Part shown: piece after piece, positions 32,968 to 42,762 of the stretch
Layout of the letters: each line of letters opens with the position of its first letter
How positions within the stretch are numbered: the stretch's first letter is position 1
DNA from: Telluribacter roseus
Lineage (GTDB): Bacteria > Bacteroidota > Bacteroidia > Cytophagales > Spirosomataceae
Length of the DNA stretch: 64,000 nucleotides
Direction of reading: 5' to 3'
Assembly: GCF_017355915.2 (NCBI RefSeq)
Contig: NZ_JAFEUV020000003.1
Span: 1 to 64,000 of the forward strand
Notes under the pieces: generated by a model
Database searches by the model: none
Seen by the model: the letters and a program-made list of their open reading frames with translations, nothing else
What the model was told of the DNA's origin: nothing
Program-made: the position numbers and the translations under genes

Positions 32968-35900
32968 ATGGCAAAAAGTAAAACCGTATTAGACGATAAC
33001 CTCCACTGGTATAAGGACGCCATTATATACGAGCTGCACATCAAGGCATTCAGAGACGGCAACGGAGACGGTATAGGCGACTTCCAGGGTATTATGGAAA
33101 AGCTGGACTACCTGGAAGATCTGGGCGTTACGGCCATATGGGTACTTCCCTTCTATCCTTCTCCACTCCGCGACGATGGTTATGATATAGCCGACTATTA
33201 CAGTATTAATCCGTCATACGGAGATATAAAACAATTTAAGGCCTTTCTGGACGAGGCCCATAACCGTAACCTGAAGGTTATTACAGAGCTGGTGATCAAC
33301 CACACCTCTGACTCGCACCCGTGGTTTCAGCGGGCGCGCAAAGCTCCCAAGGGCTCACCCGAGCGGGACTACTACGTATGGTCAGATGATCCTACCCAGT
33401 ATAAGGATGTCCGTATTATTTTCCAGGACTATGAAGTCTCCAACTGGACGTGGGATGCTGTGGCGCAGCAGTACTACTGGCACCGTTTTTTTCACCACCA
33501 GCCCGACCTTAACTACGATAGTCCGCTGGTACAGGAGGAGGTGTTCAAAATTATAGACTACTGGTGCGAAATGGGCGTGGATGGCTTCCGTCTGGATGCC
33601 GTACCTTACCTGTATGAGCGAGAAGGTACCAACGGTGAAAACCTGCCCGAAACACACGCGTTCCTGAAAAAGCTGCGGGCACACATAGATGAAAAATATC
33701 CGGGTACCGTGTTCCTGGCCGAGGCTAATATGTGGCCCGAGGACTCAGCATCATACTTTGGAGATGGTGACGAGTGCCACATGAACTACCACTTCCCGGT
33801 GATGCCGCGGATGTTTATGGCGCTGCAGATGGAGGACCGGTACCCCATCACCGATATATTTGACCAGACACCCGATATTCCCGAAACCTGCCAGTGGGCG
33901 ATGTTCCTCCGCAACCACGATGAGCTGACCCTGGAAATGGTAACGGACGAGGAGCGTGACTACATGTATAAGGTATACGCCAAGGACCCCAAGGCCAAGA
34001 TCAACCTCGGGATCCGGCATCGCCTGGCTCCGCTGATGGAGAACAACCGCCGCAAGATCGAGCTGATGAACTGTCTGCTGTTCTCGCTCAACGGTACGCC
34101 GGTGATCTACTATGGCGACGAGATCGGCATGGGGGATAATTACTACCTGGGCGACCGGGATGGCGTACGTACGCCTATGCAATGGACGCCTGATCGTAAT
34201 GCTGGATTTTCCAATGCGAATCCACAGAAATTATATCTGCCTACTATTCTTGATCCGGAGTACCACTACGAGTCGGTCAACGTAGAGACCCAGCGCCGCA
34301 ACCCATCGTCGCTGCTCTGGTTCATGAAGCGCATGATCAACATGCGTAAGCGCTACAAGGCGTTCGGCCGCGGTGACATGAAGTTTATCAATGTGGATAA
34401 TCCGAAGGTATTGGCTTTTGTACGTACCTATGAGGAGGAGACCGTGCTGGTAATGGTGAATCTCTCGCGGTATTCGCAGCCTGCCGAACTGGATCTGAGC
34501 GAATACAAGGGTTTCCAGCCGGTGGAAGTATTCAGCAAGAACCGCTTCCCAGCCATCAAGGAAGATAGCCCTTACTTCTTTACACTAGGGTCGTATGGCT
34601 ACCAGTGGTTTGTACTGGAGAGGGTACACCCCGAAGTAGATGAGGCCGCTCCGCTACCAAGGCTGAATGTAAACCGCTGGGAGGGACTGTTCCTGAAAAG
34701 TGGCCTGAAGCAGCTGGAGAGTAAAGTACTGCCCAATTACCTGTCAATGGTGAGCTGGTTCAATGGCAAAGAGCGCACCATGCTGAATGTAGAGGTAGTG
34801 AAGCATACGCCTCTGCCATTCGGAGAAAATACCATGCAGCTACTGCTCTTAGAAGTACATTACGAGAGTGGCTTGCCCGAGACCTATCAGATAGCCGTTA
34901 CCATGGTGACGGGAGATGCGGCCAAGCGCATGAGCGATAGCTGTCCGCATGCGATCCTGGCTGAGGTACAGATAGGTGAGGAGGAAGGACTGCTGTGTGA
35001 TGCCCTATTTACCACCGAACTGCAGCAGGAGCTATTTAACCTAATGGTAGCCGGTAATCAGCTATCGATGGATAGCGGTGAGTTGGTAGTACACGGAAGT
35101 TCTAATCTGTCCGAGCAGATACAGGGACAGGAGGAAATAAAGCCCAAACTGCAATCCACCGAGCAGGACGCTTACATTGCCTACGGTAATAACTATGTAC
35201 TGAAAGTATACCGTCGGGTGGATCGGGCCCTTAACCCCGACGTCGAAATCACACGATTCCTGTGCGAGCATGCTAATCTTGCCAATATTCCTGCCTACGT
35301 AGGTACTATCGACTGGAAGATAGATAAGGATTTTATTGAGCTGGCTATGATGCAGAAGATGGTCGAGAGCCACGGCGACGGCTGGAGCTACATGCAGGAG
35401 AGACTCTATAACTACTACGAACGGATTCTGGCGCTGGATCAGGATAAGTTGCCTCAGTTTGAATTAGGAGGAACGCTTGTCGATCCGATTCCTTTTGATG
35501 ATGTACCCGAGGAGCTCAAAGAGCTACTAGGCGGGCCTATTACAGAAGGTACCCGTCTGCTGGGGGTACGCACCGGCGAGATGCACCTGGCTCTGGCTTC
35601 GGATAGTAGTAAGAAAGATTTCGCTCCGGAAGACTTCTCCCTGCACTACCAGCGCTCGTTGTATTCGTCGATGCAGTCACTCGTTCGCGAAGCCTTCCAG
35701 AATCATTCGCGTACACTCAAGATGCTCCCGGATGATGTGAAGCAGGAAGCACAGGAAGTACTCAAAAATAAAGAGGATATCTTAAAGCTGCTGAAGAGGA
35801 TCTACGCCAAGAAACTGGATGTCGTTAAGATCCGTATACATGGTAACTATCACCTCGGCCAGGTGCAGTTTACCGGAAAAGATATGGCGGTATTTGACTT

Positions 35901-36318
35901 CGGAGGCGACCCTAGCCGCAGTTACAGTGAGCGCAGACTTAAGCGTTCGCCCCTGCGCGACGTTACAGGTATGATTCACTCGTTCTACTATGCTGCTTAT
36001 TCGGCGCTGCTGCTCAATGATCAGATCCGGGATGAGGACATACCTAAGCTGACACCCTATGCTGAGCTATGGGTACACTATGTGTCTGGTTTCTTCATGG
36101 AGTCTTATCTGCAGACGGTGGAAGGCAGTCAGTTTATTCCTAAGGAAAAAGAGGATTTGAACATGATGATTCAGACTTATATGCTTGAGAAGGCCATTTA
36201 TGATCTGAATCGGGAGCTACGCTACCGTCCTGACTGGGCTATGGTTCCGCTCCGCATTATCAAGACCATCCTGAGTCAGGTGACGGTGCCGAAAGGTGAA
36301 GCCGTAGCCGGTGCCTGA
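32968..36318 (+). CDS. treS: Trehalose synthase fused to maltokinase
   Basis: The protein has 1116 residues and two enzymes. Residues about 12-560 are a GH13 maltose alpha-D-glucosyltransferase: DGNGDGIGDFQGI, nucleophile D in DGFRLDAVPYL, acid/base E in FLAEANM and D in LRNHDEL. Residues about 570-1105 are a maltokinase/Pep2-like kinase, ending with a phosphotransferase-like HGNYHLGQVQFT and FDFGGDPS. The first part interconverts trehalose and maltose; the second makes maltose 1-phosphate with ATP, feeding the GlgE route to alpha-glucan. GlgE and GlgB are not in the window. The gene is transcribed alone. Confidence 0.95.
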   Translation: MAKSKTVLDDNLHWYKDAIIYELHIKAFRDGNGDGIGDFQGIMEKLDYLEDLGVTAIWVLPFYPSPLRDDGYDIADYYSINPSYGDIKQFKAFLDEAHNRNLKVITELVINHTSDSHPWFQRARKAPKGSPERDYYVWSDDPTQYKDVRIIFQDYEVSNWTWDAVAQQYYWHRFFHHQPDLNYDSPLVQEEVFKIIDYWCEMGVDGFRLDAVPYLYEREGTNGENLPETHAFLKKLRAHIDEKYPGTVFLAEANMWPEDSASYFGDGDECHMNYHFPVMPRMFMALQMEDRYPITDIFDQTPDIPETCQWAMFLRNHDELTLEMVTDEERDYMYKVYAKDPKAKINLGIRHRLAPLMENNRRKIELMNCLLFSLNGTPVIYYGDEIGMGDNYYLGDRDGVRTPMQWTPDRNAGFSNANPQKLYLPTILDPEYHYESVNVETQRRNPSSLLWFMKRMINMRKRYKAFGRGDMKFINVDNPKVLAFVRTYEEETVLVMVNLSRYSQPAELDLSEYKGFQPVEVFSKNRFPAIKEDSPYFFTLGSYGYQWFVLERVHPEVDEAAPLPRLNVNRWEGLFLKSGLKQLESKVLPNYLSMVSWFNGKERTMLNVEVVKHTPLPFGENTMQLLLLEVHYESGLPETYQIAVTMVTGDAAKRMSDSCPHAILAEVQIGEEEGLLCDALFTTELQQELFNLMVAGNQLSMDSGELVVHGSSNLSEQIQGQEEIKPKLQSTEQDAYIAYGNNYVLKVYRRVDRALNPDVEITRFLCEHANLANIPAYVGTIDWKIDKDFIELAMMQKMVESHGDGWSYMQERLYNYYERILALDQDKLPQFELGGTLVDPIPFDDVPEELKELLGGPITEGTRLLGVRTGEMHLALASDSSKKDFAPEDFSLHYQRSLYSSMQSLVREAFQNHSRTLKMLPDDVKQEAQEVLKNKEDILKLLKRIYAKKLDVVKIRIHGNYHLGQVQFTGKDMAVFDFGGDPSRSYSERRLKRSPLRDVTGMIHSFYYAAYSALLLNDQIRDEDIPKLTPYAELWVHYVSGFFMESYLQTVEGSQFIPKEKEDLNMMIQTYMLEKAIYDLNRELRYRPDWAMVPLRIIKTILSQVTVPKGEAVAGA

Positions 36319-36335
36319 TCCATTACAGGTGTTAC

Positions 36336-36353
36336 TATTTTTGCATACCTTTG
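36336..36353 (+). promoter_or_regulatory. Overlapping promoter elements before nuoH
   Basis: TATTTTTG (36336-36343) and TACCTTTG (36346-36353) both fit TAnnTTTG. Either would give a leader of 50-70 bases before the ATG at 36414. A TTG in-frame at 36351 lies within the second element, so a start there is unlikely. Confidence 0.5.
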
Positions 36354-36413
36354 CAGGTAATTGAGTACAACTACTGCAGGGGCAGGTCCACAGCCTGCCC
36401 CTGTGTAGTATAT

Positions 36414-37520
36414 ATGCTAACCAGTTACCTGACAATGCCCCTTACATTAGTTATTTTCCTGCTCATGGTACCCGGCTTTGTAGTCGTAGGGGTGTACCTT
36501 GAGCGTAAGGTATCCGCTTTCATTCAGGATCGTTTGGGGCCCATGGAAGTAGGAAAGTGGGGACTGCTGCAGCTGTTTGCTGATCTGCTCAAACTTCTCC
36601 AGAAGGAAGATATCGTTCCCAAAGCCGCCGACCGTTGGCTGTTCCTGCTGGCTCCCATCGTCATTTTTACAGCTATTTTTGCCGGTTACGCCGTATTGCC
36701 ACTAGCCCCCGATCTGTCCGGGTCAGGTGCTGCCGTGGGAGTATTTTATCTGCTGACTATCGTATCCATTGATGTTATCGGTCTGCTGATGGCCGGCTGG
36801 GGCTCTAACAACAAGTACTCCCTCTTCGGAGCCATGCGGGCCGTGTCCCAGATTATATCTTACGAGGTACCGCTGGGGCTTTCGGTGCTGTGCGTGGTCA
36901 TGATCTCCCAGACGCTGGACCTCCAGGTGATCAGCTATCAGCAGGGAATCTATTCGCCCGATACCAACTACCTCTTTGGTCTGAAAGGGCTGGGGCTGGA
37001 CGTGACCCAGGTAGGGGGCTTCCTGACCTGGAACATCTTCCGCAATCCGTTTCTGCTTATAGCCTACGTCGTATTCTTTATCGCTTCACTGGCCGAGTGT
37101 AACCGTGCCCCCTTTGACCTGCCCGAAGGAGAATCGGAGATTGTAGCCGGATTTCATACTGAGTACTCGGGTATGCGCTGGGCGCTGCTGATGCTGTCGG
37201 AGTATGGGATGATGCTGCTCGTTTCGCTGCTGGGAGCTATCCTGTTCCTCGGTGGCTGGAACACTCCTTTCCCGAACATTGGTCCCGTACGCCTCGCCGA
37301 CTGGACCAGCGGTGAGCCGGGTACTATCTTTGGGTACCTGTCGGGCGCTTTCTGGCTCTTGTCTAAGGCGGTGCTGGCCGTGCTGGTACAGATGTGGGTA
37401 CGCTGGACGCTGCCCCGCCTGCGCGTAGACCAGCTCATGTACCTGGGGTGGAAGGTACTAACGCCCGTAGGGCTGGTCCTGTTTTTCTTCTCCGGCGTGT
37501 GGCGCCTGCTGGGGGTGTAA
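36414..37520 (+). CDS. nuoH: NADH-quinone oxidoreductase subunit H
   Basis: Counted from ATG 36414 the protein has 368 residues (ATG 36435 is possible). It has eight or more hydrophobic helices and the family signatures RKVSAFIQDRLGPMEVGKWG, the LFADLLKLLQKED quinone-site loop, and AECNRAPFDLPEGESEIVAGFHTEYSG. It is the membrane subunit next to the quinone chamber of complex I. No other nuo gene lies in this window: treS is upstream and a phytase-like gene downstream. It therefore stands apart from the usual operon, with its own promoter. Whether another nuoH exists elsewhere is unknown. Confidence 0.93.
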   Translation: MLTSYLTMPLTLVIFLLMVPGFVVVGVYLERKVSAFIQDRLGPMEVGKWGLLQLFADLLKLLQKEDIVPKAADRWLFLLAPIVIFTAIFAGYAVLPLAPDLSGSGAAVGVFYLLTIVSIDVIGLLMAGWGSNNKYSLFGAMRAVSQIISYEVPLGLSVLCVVMISQTLDLQVISYQQGIYSPDTNYLFGLKGLGLDVTQVGGFLTWNIFRNPFLLIAYVVFFIASLAECNRAPFDLPEGESEIVAGFHTEYSGMRWALLMLSEYGMMLLVSLLGAILFLGGWNTPFPNIGPVRLADWTSGEPGTIFGYLSGAFWLLSKAVLAVLVQMWVRWTLPRLRVDQLMYLGWKVLTPVGLVLFFFSGVWRLLGV

Positions 37521-37567
37521 GGAGCAATTTATTAATTCATACTTATTAAAGTCTTTAACTTTTGACG

Positions 37568-37605
37568 CCATCGTTGGGGTTTTTCACCAGCGATATGTCA
37601 GAGGG
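37568..37605 (+). repeat. Imperfect 38-bp direct repeat, copy A
   Basis: This stretch matches 39057-39094 at 29 of 38 positions in the same orientation, including the block GTTTTTCACCA. The two copies bracket the phytase-like gene. They may be a dispersed extragenic repeat. Confidence 0.55.
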
Positions 37606-37752
37606 TTTACTTAGGCTTCATTTTGCTGTAGAGGGCAAGGCCGTTATGGACAACTCCAGCAACAGTAAGTTAACAAATTGGTAATAAGGTACTAGTAGGT
37701 ACTGTCCGTGACATATTCATTCTTTGCAGGATAGATTAATTTAGCCTGCACT

Positions 37753-39036
37753 ATGTACACAAAAAAACTAATTTCCGCCTTAGGGTTAGCCGGTTTGGTC
37801 GTTGCCAGCTTTTCTTGTCAGGATCACAGCCTTGACATTCCTTTCAATCCGCCTACCATAAGTAATCAGGGTGTGGCTCTTCCCTTCACGGTACTTGGCA
37901 ATGAACTGGGGGTGGAAATCCGCAATGGAGGGTTTGGCTCTGCCGCTACCGCGCACCCTCATAATCCGGGCGAATTTTATGCCATGACCGACCGTGGTCC
38001 CAACACCGACGCCACCGGCGGTAAGTACTTTCCTGTTCCTGACTATACTCCCCGGATAGGTCATTTCAGAATGACTGCGGATGGGAAAATCGAGAAAATT
38101 GGCGAAATCCTAGTCAAGAATCCGTCGGGTCAGCCTATTAGCGGTCGGCCTAATCCGGCCGGAAAAGGAGCTACCGGTGAGATTGCTTATGACCTGAAGG
38201 ACCAAGTTCTTGCTCCGGACGAGTACGGCCTGGACTCGGAAGGCCTGGTTGCCATGAAAGATGGTACTTTTTGGGTGTCGGACGAGTACGGTCCGCACAT
38301 CGTGCATCTGAAAGCCGACGGAACCCAAATAGAGCGGCTCAGTCCGGTTAATATAAACACCGGTGGCCGTAAACTGCCGGCGGTGCTGGAACGACGCTGG
38401 GCAAACCGTGGTATGGAAGGACTCGCGGTAACACCCGATGAAAAAACGCTGGTCGGGATTATGCAATCGCGCTTGTATAATCCTACTAATGCCGCAGCCA
38501 TTAATCGCACCCTTACCCGTATTGTGACCTTTGACATTGCGACAGGAACTACCAAGCAATATTTGTACCGGCAGGAGATTGACAACAATTCCAACTCGGA
38601 AATTACGGCCCTAAGCGCCACCGAGTTTCTGGTCGTTGAGCGTGACGGTAATTTCAGTGCCGATGGCAGTGTGATGAAGCACATCTACAAAATCGATATT
38701 TCCAAGGCCACTGATGTTACCGGCGATTTTAATTCAATGGATGGGATGCTGGTAAATGGCAAAACTCTGGAAGCCAACACCTGGGATCAGCTGGCTACGG
38801 CGGGCATTGTACCCGTCCAGAAAACCCGGGTAGTAGATCTGATGCAGGCGTTAGGCAACTATCCGCACGATAAGCTGGAAGGAGTGTGGCTGATTAATAG
38901 CAATACACTTGGGATAATCAATGACGACGACTTTGCTATCTGGAGCGACCCTGTAAAAAAACTCAGACAAAAGACACTTTCGCCTACCAATGGTACAGTG
39001 GTCGATGGAAATCGCCTGTACCTGGTCAAGTTCTAA
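37753..39036 (+). CDS. Phytase-like / esterase-like lipoprotein
   Basis: The protein has 427 residues. A lipoprotein signal ends VVASFSC (lipobox cysteine C22), so it is anchored to a membrane, probably the outer one. The rest follows the esterase-like activity of phytase family: FYAMTDRGPN, LDSEGLVAMKDGTFWVSDEYGPHI, and NRGMEGLAVTPDEKTLV are its hallmark segments. Bacterial phytase-like proteins of this type form a beta-propeller. The true substrate (phytate or other ester) is not established. It is flanked by the 38-bp direct repeats at 37568 and 39057. Confidence 0.85.
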   Translation: MYTKKLISALGLAGLVVASFSCQDHSLDIPFNPPTISNQGVALPFTVLGNELGVEIRNGGFGSAATAHPHNPGEFYAMTDRGPNTDATGGKYFPVPDYTPRIGHFRMTADGKIEKIGEILVKNPSGQPISGRPNPAGKGATGEIAYDLKDQVLAPDEYGLDSEGLVAMKDGTFWVSDEYGPHIVHLKADGTQIERLSPVNINTGGRKLPAVLERRWANRGMEGLAVTPDEKTLVGIMQSRLYNPTNAAAINRTLTRIVTFDIATGTTKQYLYRQEIDNNSNSEITALSATEFLVVERDGNFSADGSVMKHIYKIDISKATDVTGDFNSMDGMLVNGKTLEANTWDQLATAGIVPVQKTRVVDLMQALGNYPHDKLEGVWLINSNTLGIINDDDFAIWSDPVKKLRQKTLSPTNGTVVDGNRLYLVKF

Positions 39037-39056
39037 ACCAACCCGGTGGTTTCGTA

Positions 39057-39094
39057 CCATCGCAGGTGTTTTTCACCAACGATCCGACGGAGGT
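39057..39094 (+). repeat. Imperfect 38-bp direct repeat, copy B
   Basis: Second copy of the repeat at 37568-37605. It begins 20 bases after the stop of the phytase-like gene. Confidence 0.55.
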
Positions 39095-39130
39095 GCCGGA
39101 TGGGTAAAAGAACAAGCCCATTGTACAAAA

Positions 39131-39157
39131 CACCCGGGCCGGAAGCCGGCCCGGGTG
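39131..39157. terminator. G+C-rich bidirectional terminator
   Basis: A perfect 12-bp stem (CACCCGGGCCGG/CCGGCCCGGGTG) with a 3-base loop lies between the convergent phytase-like and Usp genes. A-runs precede and follow it, giving T-runs on both strands. Confidence 0.85.
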
Positions 39158-39208
39158 TCAAAAAACAACCCATTCACGTTAGCAGGCCGCTAAGCCTGCA
39201 CGTACTGA

Positions 39209-40039
39209 TTATGCGTCTTCATCCAGGTGGCACACCAGCAGCGGAGTCTGGCTATCGAGTACCATCGCCTTGGACAAGCTCGGATTTAGTATATTAGACA
39301 GCCAATCGCGTTTCTGGTTAGCCAGTACCAGCAAGTCGGCTTTTTCTTTACTTACGTATTCGTTCAGCCCTTCCCGCACCGAGTGAGCCTCCACCTGCTT
39401 CAGCATGAAAGTCTCATTAGGGAATAGCTTCTTTATATTCTCAATAAAGTACTCATCATTGTAGATATTCAACTGGTCGGGTGAGTTGATCTTGAGTAGG
39501 GTCACCGTGGCCTTGCAGTGTCGGGCCAGTTCAAATACAAAGCGTAGCGCTTCGTTCTCAATGTACTCAAGCTGCGTAGCATACACGATGGTTTCTATCC
39601 GGGGGGCATCCAGCGTACCCGGAACTACCAGTACCGGGCAGAGGGATTTGATGGCAATGCGGCTGGCGACACTTCCTAGCAGTTTGTCCAGTACCCGTCC
39701 CTGGCCAGTACGTCCCAGTACTACCAGGTCAGGCTTGATCTGTTGAATGGCCTCCATGATACCGTCGGTAGCCACACCATAGCGGAAGTCTATTTCTACC
39801 TTGAGACCATCTGTTTCTACCTCTCTCCGTAGCCTGACCAACTGATCGAAGGCCCGCTTCTCTGACTCGTCCATCAGGCTTAGCGTCTGGTCTGAGGGCA
39901 GGTTGCTGTCCAGGAGCATCGGACGGAACACGTGTGTCAGGTATATAGTGGCTCCATTCAGCAAGGCTATCCGTTTGGCCAGGGTAAGAGCTACATCGGC
40001 GTTGTCGGAGAAGTCGGTAGCAACTAGTATCTTTTTCAT
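39209..40039 (-). CDS. Tandem universal stress protein
   Basis: The protein has 276 residues and two Usp domains. Domain one (about 1-145) starts MKKILVATDFSDNADVAL and has a complete nucleotide-binding loop LVVLGRTGQGRVLDKLLGSVASRIA (G-2x-G-9x-G(S/T) type). Domain two (about 150-276) begins ETIVYATQLEYIEN and ends DLLVLANQKRDWLSNI, with a degenerate loop. Such tandem proteins bind ATP and are linked to stress resistance in this phylum. It is divergent from the gene at 40222 and distinct from the single-domain Usp at 4682. Confidence 0.9.
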   Translation of the reverse strand: MKKILVATDFSDNADVALTLAKRIALLNGATIYLTHVFRPMLLDSNLPSDQTLSLMDESEKRAFDQLVRLRREVETDGLKVEIDFRYGVATDGIMEAIQQIKPDLVVLGRTGQGRVLDKLLGSVASRIAIKSLCPVLVVPGTLDAPRIETIVYATQLEYIENEALRFVFELARHCKATVTLLKINSPDQLNIYNDEYFIENIKKLFPNETFMLKQVEAHSVREGLNEYVSKEKADLLVLANQKRDWLSNILNPSLSKAMVLDSQTPLLVCHLDEDA

Positions 40040-40221
40040 GAATCCTGTGTCTGTTTTTTACGATGTAAAATTCATAGAAAAAAATCCCTGCATCCCTGAC
40101 CTGAGGCAGGATCCAAACATGACAGTTATCAGGTATTTACATTATGTTTACAGACAAATCAGATCCAGAACAGTTGTTTCTGCCAGAGACTCATCTATTT
40201 ACTCAAAACGCCCCAGATTTT

Positions 40222-40992
40222 ATGAAGCTTCGTAGCCTGTACCTTCCCCTGCTGCTTATTGCCCTAGTGAGCAGTGCGGGCATTGCTCAAAAGTCAGCCA
40301 ATCCCGCCGCTGATGGATTTAATATGTCCGGCTCTGATCCCAGGGCTGTGGCTCTGGCCGACCAGGTGATGGAAGCCATGGGGGGGCGTAAAAACTGGGA
40401 CAAGACGCGTTACCTGACCTGGAATTTCTTCGGGAACCGCCGGTTGTTCTGGGATAAGTGGACAGGCGATGTACGGGTAGAGAACCTGAAGAATGACCAG
40501 ACGGTACTCCTGAATATCAATACCGATAAGGGGCGTGTCTTCAGAAATGGTCAGGAACTGACCCACGCCGACTCTATTGCTAAGTACGTCAAGCAGGCCA
40601 AGAGCTCCTGGATCAACGACTCGTACTGGCTGGTAATGCCTTACAAGCTCAAGGATTCGGGCGTGACCCTTAAGTACATAGGAGAAGAGCAGACCGAAGC
40701 TGGCGAAAAGGCCGAAAAAATACAGCTCACCTTTGAAGAGGTAGGCGATACACCTCAGAATAAGTACCACGTCTGGATCAGTCCGGAGACGCATCTGGTC
40801 AATCAATGGGCATATTTTTCGAAGGCTGACAACGAAAAACCGAACTTTGTACTACCCTGGAAGAGTTATAAGAAGTATGGAAAGGTCATGCTTTCGGGCG
40901 ACCGGGGGCAGCGGCAGATTACAGATATACAGGTATATGATAAGTTGCCGCCCAGCGTGTTTCAGTTATTTGACAAGCCGAAGCTACAGTAG
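40222..40992 (+). CDS. Secreted DUF6503-like protein
   Basis: From the ATG at 40222 the protein has 256 residues with a signal peptide (MKLRSLYLPLLLIALVSSAGIAQ). An upstream in-frame ATG would put 26 polar residues before this signal, so it is rejected. The body begins ADQVMEAMGGRKNWDKTRYLTWNFFGNRR and contains a beta-rich domain reminiscent of LolA/LppX-type lipoprotein carriers. I associate it with DUF6503, a Bacteroidota family, but from memory. It lies 72 bases before hemH and may be cotranscribed. Confidence 0.75.
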   Translation: MKLRSLYLPLLLIALVSSAGIAQKSANPAADGFNMSGSDPRAVALADQVMEAMGGRKNWDKTRYLTWNFFGNRRLFWDKWTGDVRVENLKNDQTVLLNINTDKGRVFRNGQELTHADSIAKYVKQAKSSWINDSYWLVMPYKLKDSGVTLKYIGEEQTEAGEKAEKIQLTFEEVGDTPQNKYHVWISPETHLVNQWAYFSKADNEKPNFVLPWKSYKKYGKVMLSGDRGQRQITDIQVYDKLPPSVFQLFDKPKLQ

Positions 40993-41064
40993 CTGAGGTA
41001 CCAAAACATTTGATTTGTACACTTTGTAGTGAGTGTATGTATAGCAGTTAAGAATAGCTTTTTT

Positions 41065-42129
41065 ATGACACCCCAAACTTTATCGGCCCCTTCATCAACC
41101 ACTAACAAGGCCATCGGCAGGACGGGCGTACTCATCGTAAACTTAGGTACTCCCGATAGTCCTAATGTGCCGGATGTACGGAAGTACCTGCGCGAGTTCC
41201 TGATGGACGGCCGGGTGATCGACATCCCCTTCTTCCAGCGCTGGATGCTCGTCAACCTCATTATTGCTCCGTTTCGTGCCCCCAAGTCAGCCAAAGTATA
41301 CCAGGAAGTATGGACGCCGGAGGGCTCGCCGCTGAAAGTCTATGGCTTTGCCGTCGAAGAAATGCTGCAGAAAGCGCTGGGCGATGAGTATGTTGTAAAG
41401 CTGGCTATGCGCTACCAGAGCCCTGGTATCGAGTCGGTACTCAGTGAGATGCAGCGGCAGGGACTTTCGAGGATCGTGGTGATTCCTTTCTTCCCGCAGT
41501 ATGCGTCGGCTACGACCGGCTCGGTGTACGAGGAGGTGATGCGGGTACTGAAAGGCTGGCAGGTAATGCCCGAGCTGCGGTTTGTCAATAGCTTCCTGGA
41601 TCATCCCAAGTTTATTGAGGGCTTTGTGCAGCTCGGTAAGAAGTACATAGCCGAGCATCAGTACGACCACTATGTATTCAGCTACCACGGGGTACCGGAG
41701 CGCCAGATCTACAAGGGTGATGTGACCAAGCAGTACTGCAAGATCGGAAGTTGTTGTGATACCCTGACGCCCATGAACCAGCATTGCTACCGGGCTCAGT
41801 GCTTTGAAACTACCCGTCTGCTGGTGAAAGAGCTGGGCATACCCGAAGGAAAATATACTACCTGCTTCCAATCACGCCTGGGCAAAGATCCTTGGATACA
41901 GCCCTATACTGAGGACCTGGTACGGGAATTGCCTAAGAAAGGAATGAAGAGCGTACTGGCTTTCTCGCCCGCATTCGTCGCTGACTGTCTGGAGACTACC
42001 ATTGAGGTAGGGGAGGAGTACAAGGAGATGTTTGAAGAAGAAGGAGGGGAGCACTGGCAACTGGTAGAAAGCCTTAACGATAGCGAGATCTGGGTCGAAG
42101 CATTAGTAGACATGGTCAAAAGAGCTTAG
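41065..42129 (+). CDS. hemH: Ferrochelatase
   Basis: From the ATG at 41065 the protein has 354 residues (a GTG at 41029 is possible but less likely). It has the family sequence GVLIVNLGTPDSP near the start, PFFPQYASATTGS in the middle, and the catalytic histidine in FSYHGVPERQIYKGD. FSPAFVADCLETTIEV near the end is the conserved last motif. It inserts ferrous iron into protoporphyrin IX, the final step of protohaem synthesis, at the inner membrane. Confidence 0.95.
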   Translation: MTPQTLSAPSSTTNKAIGRTGVLIVNLGTPDSPNVPDVRKYLREFLMDGRVIDIPFFQRWMLVNLIIAPFRAPKSAKVYQEVWTPEGSPLKVYGFAVEEMLQKALGDEYVVKLAMRYQSPGIESVLSEMQRQGLSRIVVIPFFPQYASATTGSVYEEVMRVLKGWQVMPELRFVNSFLDHPKFIEGFVQLGKKYIAEHQYDHYVFSYHGVPERQIYKGDVTKQYCKIGSCCDTLTPMNQHCYRAQCFETTRLLVKELGIPEGKYTTCFQSRLGKDPWIQPYTEDLVRELPKKGMKSVLAFSPAFVADCLETTIEVGEEYKEMFEEEGGEHWQLVESLNDSEIWVEALVDMVKRA

Positions 42130-42162
42130 TATTTTTTTATTTAATAATATACCTAACTAATT

Positions 42163-42756
42163 GTGAAAGTAGCAGTAATATCCACTTCGCCGAGGAAGAA
42201 TAGCAACTCGTTGAAAGTAGCCAACTACATCAAAGACGTGTTGGCTGAGCAGGGAGCGAAGGAAGTAGAAGTGTTTAGTTTTGAAGAGGTAGATATACCT
42301 ATGTTGGGACGCGCTAGCCTGAATAAGGCTAACCTCACGCCGTTCCAGAAGGAGCTGTATACTACCTGGAATGAGGCCGACCTCATTATATTTACGCTGC
42401 CCGAGTACAACTGGACACTGAGCGGTGAGCTAGTGAATACCATGCACCAGCTTGGCAGCAAGGACTTTGCCCATCTGTTCGATGGGAAGGTATTTGCGAT
42501 GGTGGGTGTTTCGGCCGGTCGGGGAGGACGTACTCCATGTCTGGATATGATTACCCTGACCAACAAACTCATCAGCTTCCTGAATCAGTACTCAATTGTA
42601 TCACCTAAGATTTTTGAATCGCACGATACAGGGATCAACCTGGATCAGGACGGCCGCTCAACCGGTAACCCGGTATATGAGAAAGGTGTAAAAGACTTTG
42701 TCGATTATACGCTGAAGGTCGCCTGGAAATGGCACGGAGAACCTTGCTTAGCATAA
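42163..42756 (+). CDS. NADPH-dependent FMN reductase
   Basis: The protein has 197 residues and starts with GTG. The flavodoxin-like fold is marked by AVISTSPRKNSNSLKVANYI (phosphate-binding loop), LPEYNWTLSGELVNTMH and VGVSAGRGG. Enzymes of this family reduce FMN or quinones and can reduce azo or chromate compounds. It follows hemH after 33 bases and ends before a bidirectional terminator. Confidence 0.88.
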   Translation: MKVAVISTSPRKNSNSLKVANYIKDVLAEQGAKEVEVFSFEEVDIPMLGRASLNKANLTPFQKELYTTWNEADLIIFTLPEYNWTLSGELVNTMHQLGSKDFAHLFDGKVFAMVGVSAGRGGRTPCLDMITLTNKLISFLNQYSIVSPKIFESHDTGINLDQDGRSTGNPVYEKGVKDFVDYTLKVAWKWHGEPCLA

Positions 42757-42762
42757 AACAAG

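Noticed and set aside
39131-39157. G+C-rich palindrome as a possible replication or attachment site
   Set aside because: Position between convergent stops and flanking A/T runs fit a simple bidirectional terminator.
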